Source: JAEXOD01 sp963667875
GTDB taxonomy: Bacteria; Bacteroidota; Ignavibacteria; Ignavibacteriales; Melioribacteraceae
Direction: 5' to 3'
Assembly: GCA_963667875.2 (NCBI GenBank)
Contig: CAXXGC010000003.1
Coordinates: forward strand, 372,001-436,000
DNA: 64,000 nt
Part shown: piece by piece, positions 9,801-18,211 of the stretch
Numbering within the stretch: position 1 is the first letter of the stretch
Layout of the letters: every line of letters begins with the position of its first letter
Program-made: the position numbers and the translations under genes
The notes under the pieces: generated by a model
Told to the model about the DNA's origin: nothing
Seen by the model: only the letters and a program-made list of their open reading frames with translations
The model's database searches: none

Positions 9801-10208
9801 GATAATTTAAGCGGTATTTCTTCAACATATGCAATTTATCGTTTAAAACAAGTTGATTATGATGGTTCTGTAAATTATAGTAAAGAAATTAAAGTTGAAA
9901 ACGTATTACCAACTGAGTTTTCTTTAGAACAAAACTATCCAAACCCATTTAACCCTTCTACAAAAATCAACTTTACTCTACCATTTAGCGGAAATGTTAA
10001 ATTAGAAGTATATTCCATTAATGGTGAAAGAGTTGCAACTTTGATTAATGAAGTTAGAAATGCCGGTTTCCATAGTTATGATTTAAATACCCAAAATTTA
10101 TCTAATCAGGTATTATCATCCGGTATTTATATTTACAGATTAACTGCTTCAGATTTAAATAGCGGTGCTGTTTTTTCACAAGCTCGCAAAATGATGCTGT
10201 TAAAATAA
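6827..10208 (+). pseudogene. T9SS-secreted multidomain protein, split by a frameshift at an A7 run
   Basis: Two overlapping frames together make one secreted protein. The first (GTG start, AAGGAG ribosome-binding site, ends 7030) encodes a signal peptide, MKNYTKYFVFFLFLSLSLYG. The second (open through 7014-10208) lacks one but carries everything else. Removing one A from AAAAAAA at 6997-7003 joins them cleanly into about 1,120 residues. The domains, in order, are a beta-propeller-like region (about the first 460 residues of the long frame), a Ser/Thr-rich beta domain with PDGGEHWVVGT, and Ycf48/BNR-like repeats with SLDGGTTWTK and STDGGATWSL. A linker of fibronectin-like sequence and a C-terminal T9SS sorting domain with NYPNPFNPSTKI follow. 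It could be a real mutation, transcriptional slippage or a sequencing error. The long frame shows no other damage. Confidence 0.75.
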
Positions 10209-10231
10209 TTATGAATTGTGAATTATGAATT

Positions 10232-10261
10232 AAAACCGCAGCTTGTCTGCGGTTTTTTTTT
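10232..10261 (+). terminator. rho-independent terminator after the split T9SS gene
   Basis: AAAACCGCAG and CTGCGGTTTT pair perfectly around a 5-base loop and run into a T-tract. A short tandem of AATTATGAATT units lies between the stop codon and the hairpin. Confidence 0.88.
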
Positions 10262-11029
10262 GCCTAATTCCTGATTTGGCAATAGAAATTTAATAACTCG
10301 AATTTGCCCATTGAACGGATCAAATTAAAACAAGCTAATGTTAAATTGACATAATGGTGGAAAATAATAGATTTAAAAGTGGAACTCCCGTGGGCGATGT
10401 TTCATAAGTACTAAGAGGGAACTCACCCCTAACACCTCTCATAATAAGCAAAACCTGCCTGTTGCAGGTAAACATCTCAACTTAAGCAAATTAATTCATC
10501 CCAAATTAGTTATTGAAAAATAAGAATAGGGAATAATATGGTGAAATATGGGGGATGGATACACAGAATATTAGATATTTATTGATATATCTCGTTTTTC
10601 ATATATCACAACTTTATAATTCTTTTTGCTATTTATATCAAAATAAAGGTAGATTAATATCTATTATAATTATAAGTTGATTTTTAAAATTACTCTTTAT
10701 AAATACAATAATTTATTACATTATAATGATATAGATAGTCTATTCAAAATATAAGTTGTCAGTATATCATTTCTAACTACTAATTTGGGTTAATAAAATT
10801 CCCACCATTTTTTAACTGTTTATTTAATTAAATTTAAATTATTAAGCCCACTTTATTGCTAAATGCAATTTATAAAACTAGTAAATCAAAAAAAAATAAC
10901 TTTCTTAGAGATTTTATTTGTAATATTTATTATATTATAATCATACTAAAAAATGAGCAAAAAATTATTTAATAAATTATAAGGATTCACTTATCACTAA
11001 TTATTAAATTAACAACAAAAGGGGAAAGC
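10262..11029. other. long non-coding interval between the two T9SS paralogues
   Basis: About 770 bp without a credible gene. The first 290 bp are richer in G+C than the rest. They contain a small hairpin (ACCTGC-CTGTT-GCAGGT near 10456) and only tiny frames, such as a 17-codon frame from about 10353. They look like a decayed element, but I cannot identify it. The remaining 480 bp are very AT-rich and probably hold the promoter of the following gene, which has a GGGGAAAG ribosome-binding site. Confidence 0.5.
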
Positions 11030-12676
11030 ATGAAAAACTGTACTATTATTTTTGTATTTTTCTTATTTTTTAGCTTGTCGATTTTTGCACAAGTATCAGA
11101 TAAACCTATTAAAGGTTCAAATTCATCATCCGAGGTAATTGAAAACAATAACAGCACTTATGATTGGGAAATTGTTACATCGCCGGTTACAACTGCTTTA
11201 AGTGCCGTTTGCATTGTTAATAGAACAAATTGTTGGATTGCTGGTGATGGAGGTGTAGTATTAAAAAGCAATAACGGCGGAACAACTTGGACAAAATGTA
11301 CAAATGTAACAGGCAATGTCGATTTGTACTGTATTTCTGCTTATGATGAAAATAAGGTTATTGTTGGAGATGGTTCGGGAAATATTTTTAGAACAACTGA
11401 TGGCGGAACAACTTGGGCAAATGTTTCAACTAATGCCGGTAGTTTTATGGACGTAGTTGATTATGTTAATGCTGATTTGGCTTATGCTATTGGTGATCCA
11501 ACCGGCAGTGTTTGGAGATTATTAAAAAGTACAGACGGTGGAGCTACTTGGAATCTAGCAACATCTTTAGCTGCCGCATCAGGTGAAGCCGGGTGGAACT
11601 GCTCATACGAAAGAATTGGCTTAAATGTATGGTTTGGTACTAATAAAACAAAAATTTACAAATCTTCAACCGGTTTGGAAGGTCCATGGACAAGTGGTGC
11701 TACAGGTTCCTATGTTAATTCTTATGGAATTGCATTCAGTGACGAAATGAATGGAATTGCCACGGTAAATGATGCTACAAATGGAAAGATTATGAAAACC
11801 ACTGACGGTGGTGTATCGTGGGTTCTTACTACTTATCCGGTAACGGGGTTAAGTAATTTACCAGATTTTGTTCATGGTACTCCTTATGTTTGGGTAGGAA
11901 CATTTTCTTCCGGCATAAGACATTCAAGCGATTATGGTTCTACATGGGTTACCGATAATTTACCGACTACAGTTACAGGAATAAATGCTATTAAAGTTAA
12001 TCCTGATGTCAACAGCGGAATTGCTTGTGGTGCTGCGGGGCTTATCTTAAAGAGTACAATTCCCGATGTTATTCCTGTTGAATTAACATCTTTTACAGCT
12101 TTTGCAAATGGGGGTTCAGTTAATCTTAATTGGCAAACGGCAACAGAAACTAATAATAATGGATTTGAAATTCAGCGAAAATTAAATGAATCGGATCCTG
12201 ATTGGACTATTGTAGGATTTAAACCAGGGGCCGGAACAACAACAAATATAACTAGTTATTCATTTACTGATAACCTAATTTGTTCTTATTCAAACAATCT
12301 ATTTTATAGATTAAAACAAATTGATTTTGATGGGTCTATTAATTACAGTAAAACAATTGAAGTTGAAAATATTTTACCAACTAAAATTAGTTTAGACCAA
12401 AATTTCCCTAATCCTTTTAATCCTTCTACAAAAATAAGTTTTATGCTGCCTTCCAACAGCAATGTATTGTTGGAGCTTTACAATATTAACGGAGAAAAAG
12501 TTGCAACATTAATTAATGGAATAAAAAATTCAGGTTATCATGTTTACGAATTAGACATTAAAAATTTGGTTAACAATTCATTATCCTCAGGTATGTACAT
12601 CTACAAATTGACAGCTTTGGATTTGACAAGTAAAAATGTAGTTTCACTTGCAAAAAAAATGATACTTTTAAAATAA
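11030..12676 (+). CDS. T9SS-secreted Ycf48/BNR-repeat protein, intact paralogue
   Basis: This is a 548-residue secreted protein. A signal peptide (KNCTIIFVFFLFFSLSIFAQ) is followed by Ycf48/BNR-like beta-propeller repeats to about residue 340, with NNGGTTWTK, TTDGGTTWAN and STDGGATWNL turns. A fibronectin-like linker starts with PVELTSFTA. The C-terminal T9SS sorting domain has NFPNPFNPSTKI and ends KKMILLK. It closely matches the last 500 residues of the preceding split gene but lacks that protein's first 560 residues, so the pair arose by duplication with a domain loss or gain. The product should be exported by Sec and then carried over the outer membrane by T9SS. The substrate or partner is unknown; the repeats suggest a binding or scaffolding role. 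Confidence 0.9.
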   Translation: MKNCTIIFVFFLFFSLSIFAQVSDKPIKGSNSSSEVIENNNSTYDWEIVTSPVTTALSAVCIVNRTNCWIAGDGGVVLKSNNGGTTWTKCTNVTGNVDLYCISAYDENKVIVGDGSGNIFRTTDGGTTWANVSTNAGSFMDVVDYVNADLAYAIGDPTGSVWRLLKSTDGGATWNLATSLAAASGEAGWNCSYERIGLNVWFGTNKTKIYKSSTGLEGPWTSGATGSYVNSYGIAFSDEMNGIATVNDATNGKIMKTTDGGVSWVLTTYPVTGLSNLPDFVHGTPYVWVGTFSSGIRHSSDYGSTWVTDNLPTTVTGINAIKVNPDVNSGIACGAAGLILKSTIPDVIPVELTSFTAFANGGSVNLNWQTATETNNNGFEIQRKLNESDPDWTIVGFKPGAGTTTNITSYSFTDNLICSYSNNLFYRLKQIDFDGSINYSKTIEVENILPTKISLDQNFPNPFNPSTKISFMLPSNSNVLLELYNINGEKVATLINGIKNSGYHVYELDIKNLVNNSLSSGMYIYKLTALDLTSKNVVSLAKKMILLK

Positions 12677-12710
12677 AAATTTGTTTTATTTAATTAAGTT
12701 ATTTCTGCAA

Positions 12711-12740
12711 AGCCGCAAGATCAAAAATTGCGGCTTTTCT
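12711..12740 (+). terminator. rho-independent terminator after the second T9SS gene
   Basis: AGCCGCAA pairs perfectly with TTGCGGCT across a 9-base loop and is followed by TTTCTTT. It begins 35 bp after the stop codon. Confidence 0.82.
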
Positions 12741-12898
12741 TTAAATATATATTTTTAAAAAGGCTTGCGGTTTACATTAACTTTCAATATTTTTTCCTTG
12801 TGAAATAAAGGATATACTTTGGCTTATTTTAATTGATAAGCAAATAATAAACAAACGGTTATCCTAAATAAAACAAACAAAATCTATTTGGAGAAGAT

Positions 12899-14185
12899 AT
12901 GAGTAGTAAAGACTTCAATCCCTTCGAGATGGCTCAAGTACAGTTTGACAAAGTAGCAGAGATACTCTCGTTGGACGAAGGGACGCGTGAATTATTAAGA
13001 AATCCATTGAGAGAGTATCATTTTAGTATTCCCGTACGCATGGATGATGGTAAAGTTAAAGTATTTAACGGATTTAGAATACAACATAATGATGCTAGAG
13101 GACCAGCAAAAGGTGGAATAAGATTTCATCCACAAGAAACTGTTGATACCGTAAGAGCATTATCAATGTGGATGACTTGGAAGTGTGCAGTTGTTGATAT
13201 TCCATTAGGTGGCGGAAAAGGTGGTGTAGTATGTGATCCGCATAATTTAAGTATGCAAGAACAAGAAAAAATTTGCCGTGGATTTATACGTCAAATAGCT
13301 GGTAATGTTGGTCCATTACGTGATGTTCCGGCTCCTGATGTTATGACAAACGGACAACACATGTTATGGATGTTAGATGAATATGAAACCATGCGTGGTG
13401 CTCAGTATCCTGGTTTTATTACCGGCAAACCGGTTGGAATGGGTGGTTCGTTAGGAAGAACAGAAGCCACAGGTTATGGAGTAGTTTATACATTACGCGA
13501 AGCAATCCGCGAAATGGGTCTAAAAATAGAAGATACAACAGCCAGTGTTCAGGGATTTGGTAATGTTGCACAATATGCAATTAAATTATATACTGAATTA
13601 GGCGGTAAAGTTGTAGCTGTTGCTTGCTGGGATCAAAAAGATCAATTATCATACACTTACAGAAAATTATCGGGTGTAAAACTTAATGAATTATTATCAA
13701 TTACCGATAAATTTGGCGGTATTGATAAAAATAAAGCTAAAGATTTGGGATATGAAATTCTTGAAGCAGGTGCATGGATAGAACAAGATGTTGATATTTT
13801 AATTCCGGCAGCTATTGAAAATCAAATCCGTGAAGATAATGTAAATAAAATTGCTAAACGTGTAAAAATTATTGCTGAAGGTGCTAATGGTCCAACACGT
13901 CCGGAAGCTGATAAAGTATTATTTGAAAGAGGAATTTTTGTAATTCCTGACTTTTTAGCTAATGCCGGCGGAGTTACTTGCAGTTATTTTGAACAAGTAC
14001 AATGTAACATGAACTATTTCTGGGAAAAAGAAGAAGTTCTAACAAAATTAGATACTAAAATGACAAAAGCTTATTTAGCTGTAAGTGAATTAGCAAGAAA
14101 ACGCGGTTTGTTTATGCGTGACGCTGCTTATATTATTTCTATTAGCAGAGTAGCTCAAGCTTGCAAAGAAAGAGGCTGGGTATAA
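12899..14185 (+). CDS. gdhA: glutamate dehydrogenase (Glu/Leu/Phe/Val dehydrogenase family)
   Basis: This cytoplasmic enzyme of 428 residues interconverts glutamate and 2-oxoglutarate plus ammonia, linking nitrogen and carbon metabolism. The substrate-binding region has KGGIRFHP and the catalytic lysine context PLGGGKGGVVCDP at about residues 95-125. The nucleotide-binding fold has VQGFGNVAQYA at about residue 217. The length matches the hexameric 420-residue class seen in Thermotoga and Chlorobi, not the 450-residue NADP enzyme of enterics. Cofactor preference cannot be decided by eye. The ATG is preceded by GGAGAAG. The gene stands alone, flanked by inverted-repeat terminator-like sequences on both sides. 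Confidence 0.95.
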   Translation: MSSKDFNPFEMAQVQFDKVAEILSLDEGTRELLRNPLREYHFSIPVRMDDGKVKVFNGFRIQHNDARGPAKGGIRFHPQETVDTVRALSMWMTWKCAVVDIPLGGGKGGVVCDPHNLSMQEQEKICRGFIRQIAGNVGPLRDVPAPDVMTNGQHMLWMLDEYETMRGAQYPGFITGKPVGMGGSLGRTEATGYGVVYTLREAIREMGLKIEDTTASVQGFGNVAQYAIKLYTELGGKVVAVACWDQKDQLSYTYRKLSGVKLNELLSITDKFGGIDKNKAKDLGYEILEAGAWIEQDVDILIPAAIENQIREDNVNKIAKRVKIIAEGANGPTRPEADKVLFERGIFVIPDFLANAGGVTCSYFEQVQCNMNYFWEKEEVLTKLDTKMTKAYLAVSELARKRGLFMRDAAYIISISRVAQACKERGWV

Positions 14186-14225
14186 AACTGAATATCTATT
14201 TAATTAAATAGAGCATTTTTTACAT

Positions 14226-14310
14226 TACCGGTTATATTATTTTCTTGTTTTATTTTGATAAATTATGGATATTAAATAAGAATTTTAGATATAACCGGTA
14301 TTTTTATTTT
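14226..14310 (+). terminator. inverted repeat with T-tract after gdhA (possible terminator)
   Basis: TACCGGTTATAT at 14226-14237 is exactly complementary to ATATAACCGGTA at 14289-14300, which is followed by TTTTTATTTT. The stem is 12 bp but the loop is 51 bases, much longer than a normal terminator loop. It may be an ordinary long-loop terminator or a regulatory element of the next gene, which starts 44 bp after the T-tract. Confidence 0.55.
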
Positions 14311-14353
14311 AAAGAATCCATTTACTTATCTTTGAGCTTTAAGGAGTTTTTTA

Positions 14354-17300
14354 ATGGTTGCAAGTAATCAAAATTTAGATGGTCTAATTCATGATTTGCA
14401 GGAAAGAGCAAAAGAATTAAATTGTTTATTTAATATTGAAGAAATACTAAATAAAAATGAAGTTTCGATAGATGAGGCATTTAAGAATTTAGTACAAATT
14501 TTAATATCAGGATGGCAATATCCGGCCATAACTGAATCGATGATCTTTTATGAGGATAAAATTTATGTTAGCAGTGAATTCCAAGAAACTCCTTGGGTAA
14601 TTTCAAGCGATATCCAAGTTCAAGATAAAATAATAGGTTCTATTAGCATTTATTATACAAAAGAAATGCCGATTGCTGATGAAGGACCTTTTATTAAAGA
14701 TGAAAGAAAGCTTATTGATACAATTGCACAGCGAGTTGGATATTTTATTTTACATAAAAAATTAAAATCTGTTTTTAGAGATTTAGATTCTGTCAAAAAT
14801 CGTCCCGTAAATGAATTACGTTCCGAATGGCGTATCATTCTAGATATGTTAAGGAAAACGGATCCGACATTATTTAAAAGTATTTTACGAAAACTATTAT
14901 TGCAGCTTTGCTGGAGTGGAATTGAAGAAGCTGAAGTATTAATGAAAATGACCAGCAGTCAGGTTACTACAAAAGATGGAACGCTATTAGATGAAAATAA
15001 GCCATTAAAAAAAACGCCTATTAACAGTAAAGAATATATTGAAAATGTATTAAAATTGACGAATTCATATTTAAGTGATTCGGAAATCATGCTTAAAATC
15101 CAAAAATGGATACAAGAGGATAAAAGCAGTGCATTAGTAAAAGCGGTTGAAAGTTTGGATTCCTCGTTAACCGAAATAGGGGATGCTTTAAGAAAATATT
15201 ACCATTTAACATCCGAAAAAATTGAACTTTCCGCATCGGCAGATAAAGGATTAAGGGTTTCTTTATTACGCCGATTTTTTACTGAACAATTAACTTATAT
15301 TAGTATTGCTCAAGAATTTGTTAATTTAACAGATTTTTATGAACTAATTGATAGAATAATTTTCCCTCCGCAAAGTCACGGAAAACTTGGAGGTAAAAGT
15401 GCTGGTTTGTTTTTGGCTGCTCATATCATAAAAAAACAATCTATTGATATGGGATTACTTGGCAGTATAAAAACGCCAAAAACTTGGTATATTACAAGTG
15501 ATGCGATGATTTATTTTATTCAGTATAATAGTTTAGAAGAAGTAATTGAACAAAAATACAAAGAAATTGACGAAGTAAGAATAGAATATCCGCATATTGT
15601 TCAAGTATTTAAAAATTCTGAATTTCCTCCTGAGATTGTAAAAGGATTATCGGTTGCATTAGATGATTTGGGTGATAAACCAATTGTTGTTAGAAGTTCA
15701 AGTTTATTGGAAGATCAGATTGGAGCTGCTTTTTCAGGTAAATATAAATCGTTGTTTTTAGCTAACAGGGGTACCAAACAAGAAAGACTAATTGCATTAA
15801 TGGATGCGATAGCCGAAGTTTATTCTTCTGTTTTCAGTCCCGATCCAATTGAATATAGAACCGAACGACATTTGATCGATTTTGATGAAGAAATGGGTAT
15901 TATGATTCAGGAGGTTGTTGGCAAAAAGGTTGGTAAATATTATTTCCCTTCTTTTGCCGGTGTTGCTTTTAGCAATAACGAGTTCAGATGGTCTCCTAGA
16001 ATAAGACGCGAAGATGGATTAGTAAGATTGGTGCCCGGTTTAGGTACACGCGCTGTTGATAGGGTAAGTGATGATTTTCCCATTTTATTAGCACCGGGGC
16101 AGCCAAATTTAATTGTGAATGTTTCTCTTGATGAAAAAATTAGATATTCACCTGCAAAAATTGACGTAATTAATCTTGAAAAAAATGAATTTGAAACAAA
16201 AGATATTATATCTTTATTAAAAGAAGTTGGTGATCAATACCCGTCAGTTCATCGGTTGGTTTCAGTTGTTGAAGGGGATCATATTCGAAATCCAATTGGT
16301 TTTGAAGTAGACTTTGAAGCTGATCACTTGATTGTAACATTTGAAAATTTAATTTCTAATACAAGTTTTGTAAAAAAAATACATGAATTGTTAAAAGTAT
16401 TAGAAGCAAAAACGGAATCACCTGTGGACATTGAATTTGCTTGTGATGGTACTGATTTTTATTTATTGCAGTGCAGACCGCAAAGTTATAGCCGTGACAT
16501 TGCACCAAGTCCTATCCCTAAAGATGTTCCAATCGAAAAAGTTCTGTTTAATGCTGATAAATATATATCTAACGGAAGGGTAAAAGATATAACTCATATT
16601 GTATATGTTGATCCCTTAAAATATTCTAATTTACCCGATAGAGCAGATTTGTTAGCTGTTGGAAGGGCAGTAAGTAAATTAAATAAACTATTACCTAAAA
16701 GACAGTTTATTTTAATGGGTCCCGGAAGATGGGGGAGCCGAGGAGATATTAAGCTTGGTGTTAATATCACTTATTCGGATATTAATAATACTGCTGTATT
16801 AATTGAGATTGCCAAAAAGAAAGGGAACTATGTGCCGGATTTATCATTTGGGACTCACTTTTTCCAAGATTTAGTTGAAGCATCAATTAGATACTTGCCT
16901 TTATATCCAGATGATCCCGGAATTCTCTTTAATGAAAAGTTTTTCACCGAATGTGAAAATCATTTAGTGGATATTTTACCGGAATATTATTTTTTAAAAG
17001 ATACAATTCGAGTAATTGATGTTCCAAGTTCAACTGATGGAATGATATTAAAAATACTTATGAATGCCGAAATAGACGAAGCAATTGGTATTTTAATGAA
17101 TCCGTCAAAAGGGGTTGCTCAGTCAGAGGAATATATAGAAGTGATCGAAAAGCAATCAACCGATCATTGGAAATGGCGGTATAAGATGGCCGAAAGGATA
17201 GCCCAGCGTGTGGATGCAAAAATGTTTGGGGTAAAAGGGTTTTATATATTTGGAAGTACCAAAAATGCTTCGGCAGGAGCTTCCAGTGATATCGATTTAT

Positions 17301-17554
17301 TAATTCATATTCAAAATAATGAAAAGAAGATTTCAAATTTAAAATATTGGCTTGATGGCTGGAGTAATTCATTAAGTGAAATGAATTATTTGCGCACCGG
17401 ATTTAAAACAGATGGTTTATTGGATGTTCATTTTGTTACTGATGATGACATAAAAAATAAAACAAGCTGGGCCTTAAAAATTGGAGCATCAACAGACGCA
17501 GCGCGGCCGTTATTTTTGAAGGTTGAAGGAGAAGATGATTTAAATGATTTATAA
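14354..17554 (+). CDS. GAF / PEP-synthase-like ATP-grasp / nucleotidyltransferase fusion protein
   Basis: This 1,066-residue cytoplasmic protein is of unknown function. In order it shows a GAF-like sensor domain (about residues 20-135) and a helical region to about 330. Next is the ATP-grasp domain of PEP synthase and pyruvate phosphate dikinase (about 340-710, with LGGKSAGLFLAAHI, VRSSSLLEDQIGAAFSGKY and QCRPQSYSRD). A conserved extension follows (about 720-900, GPGRWGSRGDIKLGV and SFGTHFFQDLVEASI). The C-terminus has a pol-beta-type nucleotidyltransferase domain (from about 965, FGSTKNASAGASSDIDLL and a third acid in DVHF). The swivelling phosphohistidine domain and the PEP-binding TIM barrel are absent, so it cannot be a complete PEP synthase. 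An AAGGAG ribosome-binding site precedes the ATG. A HisH-like gene follows after 47 bp. Confidence 0.85.
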   Translation: MVASNQNLDGLIHDLQERAKELNCLFNIEEILNKNEVSIDEAFKNLVQILISGWQYPAITESMIFYEDKIYVSSEFQETPWVISSDIQVQDKIIGSISIYYTKEMPIADEGPFIKDERKLIDTIAQRVGYFILHKKLKSVFRDLDSVKNRPVNELRSEWRIILDMLRKTDPTLFKSILRKLLLQLCWSGIEEAEVLMKMTSSQVTTKDGTLLDENKPLKKTPINSKEYIENVLKLTNSYLSDSEIMLKIQKWIQEDKSSALVKAVESLDSSLTEIGDALRKYYHLTSEKIELSASADKGLRVSLLRRFFTEQLTYISIAQEFVNLTDFYELIDRIIFPPQSHGKLGGKSAGLFLAAHIIKKQSIDMGLLGSIKTPKTWYITSDAMIYFIQYNSLEEVIEQKYKEIDEVRIEYPHIVQVFKNSEFPPEIVKGLSVALDDLGDKPIVVRSSSLLEDQIGAAFSGKYKSLFLANRGTKQERLIALMDAIAEVYSSVFSPDPIEYRTERHLIDFDEEMGIMIQEVVGKKVGKYYFPSFAGVAFSNNEFRWSPRIRREDGLVRLVPGLGTRAVDRVSDDFPILLAPGQPNLIVNVSLDEKIRYSPAKIDVINLEKNEFETKDIISLLKEVGDQYPSVHRLVSVVEGDHIRNPIGFEVDFEADHLIVTFENLISNTSFVKKIHELLKVLEAKTESPVDIEFACDGTDFYLLQCRPQSYSRDIAPSPIPKDVPIEKVLFNADKYISNGRVKDITHIVYVDPLKYSNLPDRADLLAVGRAVSKLNKLLPKRQFILMGPGRWGSRGDIKLGVNITYSDINNTAVLIEIAKKKGNYVPDLSFGTHFFQDLVEASIRYLPLYPDDPGILFNEKFFTECENHLVDILPEYYFLKDTIRVIDVPSSTDGMILKILMNAEIDEAIGILMNPSKGVAQSEEYIEVIEKQSTDHWKWRYKMAERIAQRVDAKMFGVKGFYIFGSTKNASAGASSDIDLLIHIQNNEKKISNLKYWLDGWSNSLSEMNYLRTGFKTDGLLDVHFVTDDDIKNKTSWALKIGASTDAARPLFLKVEGEDDLNDL

Positions 17555-17601
17555 TATTATAAATTTTAGAATTTTTTTTCAAATAGTTTTGTTATAAATT
17601 T

Positions 17602-18177
17602 ATGATTTCGATAATAAATTATGATAGTGTACACTCAAATGAAATAGTTAAAATGCTAATTGAGTTTGATTTGGAGTATAGACTGCTTACAGAGGAGGTT
17701 TTAATTTGTAAAGCAGATACTATTATTTTACCCGATTGTTGTGATATTCAACGAGCAATGCGAAAAATGCAATTGTTAAATATTAGTAATGTGCTTAAAA
17801 TTATTAATAAAAAAATTATTGGCATAAATAATGGGATGTTTTTGATGTGTTCGGGATTTTTTAATACCGGAAATTCAGGATTAGGTTTTTTTCACTCAGA
17901 CGTTTATAATTATGAGCATGAAATTGAGTCAAATTTAAATCATAATCATGTAAAAAGCACAAAACATGGTTGCGACAGCATTGATTTAGCAAATTATAAT
18001 TTTTTTTACAAAAGTAAATATTATATTTTATCAAATGACAATACATGTGTTCAATCGAAAATTGAGGATAAAAAAATATCTATTTTGGATAGAACAGGGC
18101 AATATATTGGTATTAATGTGGATCTAAAGGCTGATAGAGAAAAAGATAAAGAACTGCTAAAAATGTTATTAAAATAA
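17602..18177 (+). CDS. HisH-like class I amidotransferase homologue lacking catalytic residues
   Basis: This 191-residue protein aligns by eye with HisH, the glutaminase subunit of imidazole glycerol phosphate synthase: an N-terminal ISIINYDSVHSNEI start, ADTIILPDCCDIQRAM for the usual LPGVGAF stretch, then GINNGMFLM, GLGFFHSDV and KHGCDSI. The nucleophile position in the GICLGM motif is asparagine (N76). The glutaminase histidine region reads YYILSND, without the expected HS. The HPE motif near the end is replaced by VDLKAD. The frame is clean, so this looks like a retained pseudo-enzyme and not a decaying gene. The ATG has a poor ribosome-binding site. It is 47 bp after the fusion gene, so co-transcription is likely. 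No hisF is nearby. Confidence 0.7.
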   Translation: MISIINYDSVHSNEIVKMLIEFDLEYRLLTEEVLICKADTIILPDCCDIQRAMRKMQLLNISNVLKIINKKIIGINNGMFLMCSGFFNTGNSGLGFFHSDVYNYEHEIESNLNHNHVKSTKHGCDSIDLANYNFFYKSKYYILSNDNTCVQSKIEDKKISILDRTGQYIGINVDLKADREKDKELLKMLLK

Positions 18178-18203
18178 AAAAAGCCGCTTTTGCGGCTTTT
18201 TTT
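18174..18203. terminator. bidirectional terminator between convergent genes
   Basis: The A-tract plus GCCGC, a TTTT loop, then GCGGC plus T-tract form a strong symmetric hairpin. It serves the HisH-like gene on the + strand and the lipoprotein gene on the - strand. Confidence 0.9.
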
Positions 18204-18211
18204 ATAACTGC

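Noticed and set aside
17058..17372. 104-codon minus-strand frame inside the fusion gene
   Set aside because: It is an antisense shadow of the nucleotidyltransferase domain with no ribosome-binding site and no similarity to known proteins.
14354..17554. Calling the fusion gene a phosphoenolpyruvate synthase or pyruvate phosphate dikinase
   Set aside because: Only the ATP-grasp domain is present. The phosphohistidine swivel domain and the PEP-binding barrel are missing, and a nucleotidyltransferase domain occupies the C-terminus.
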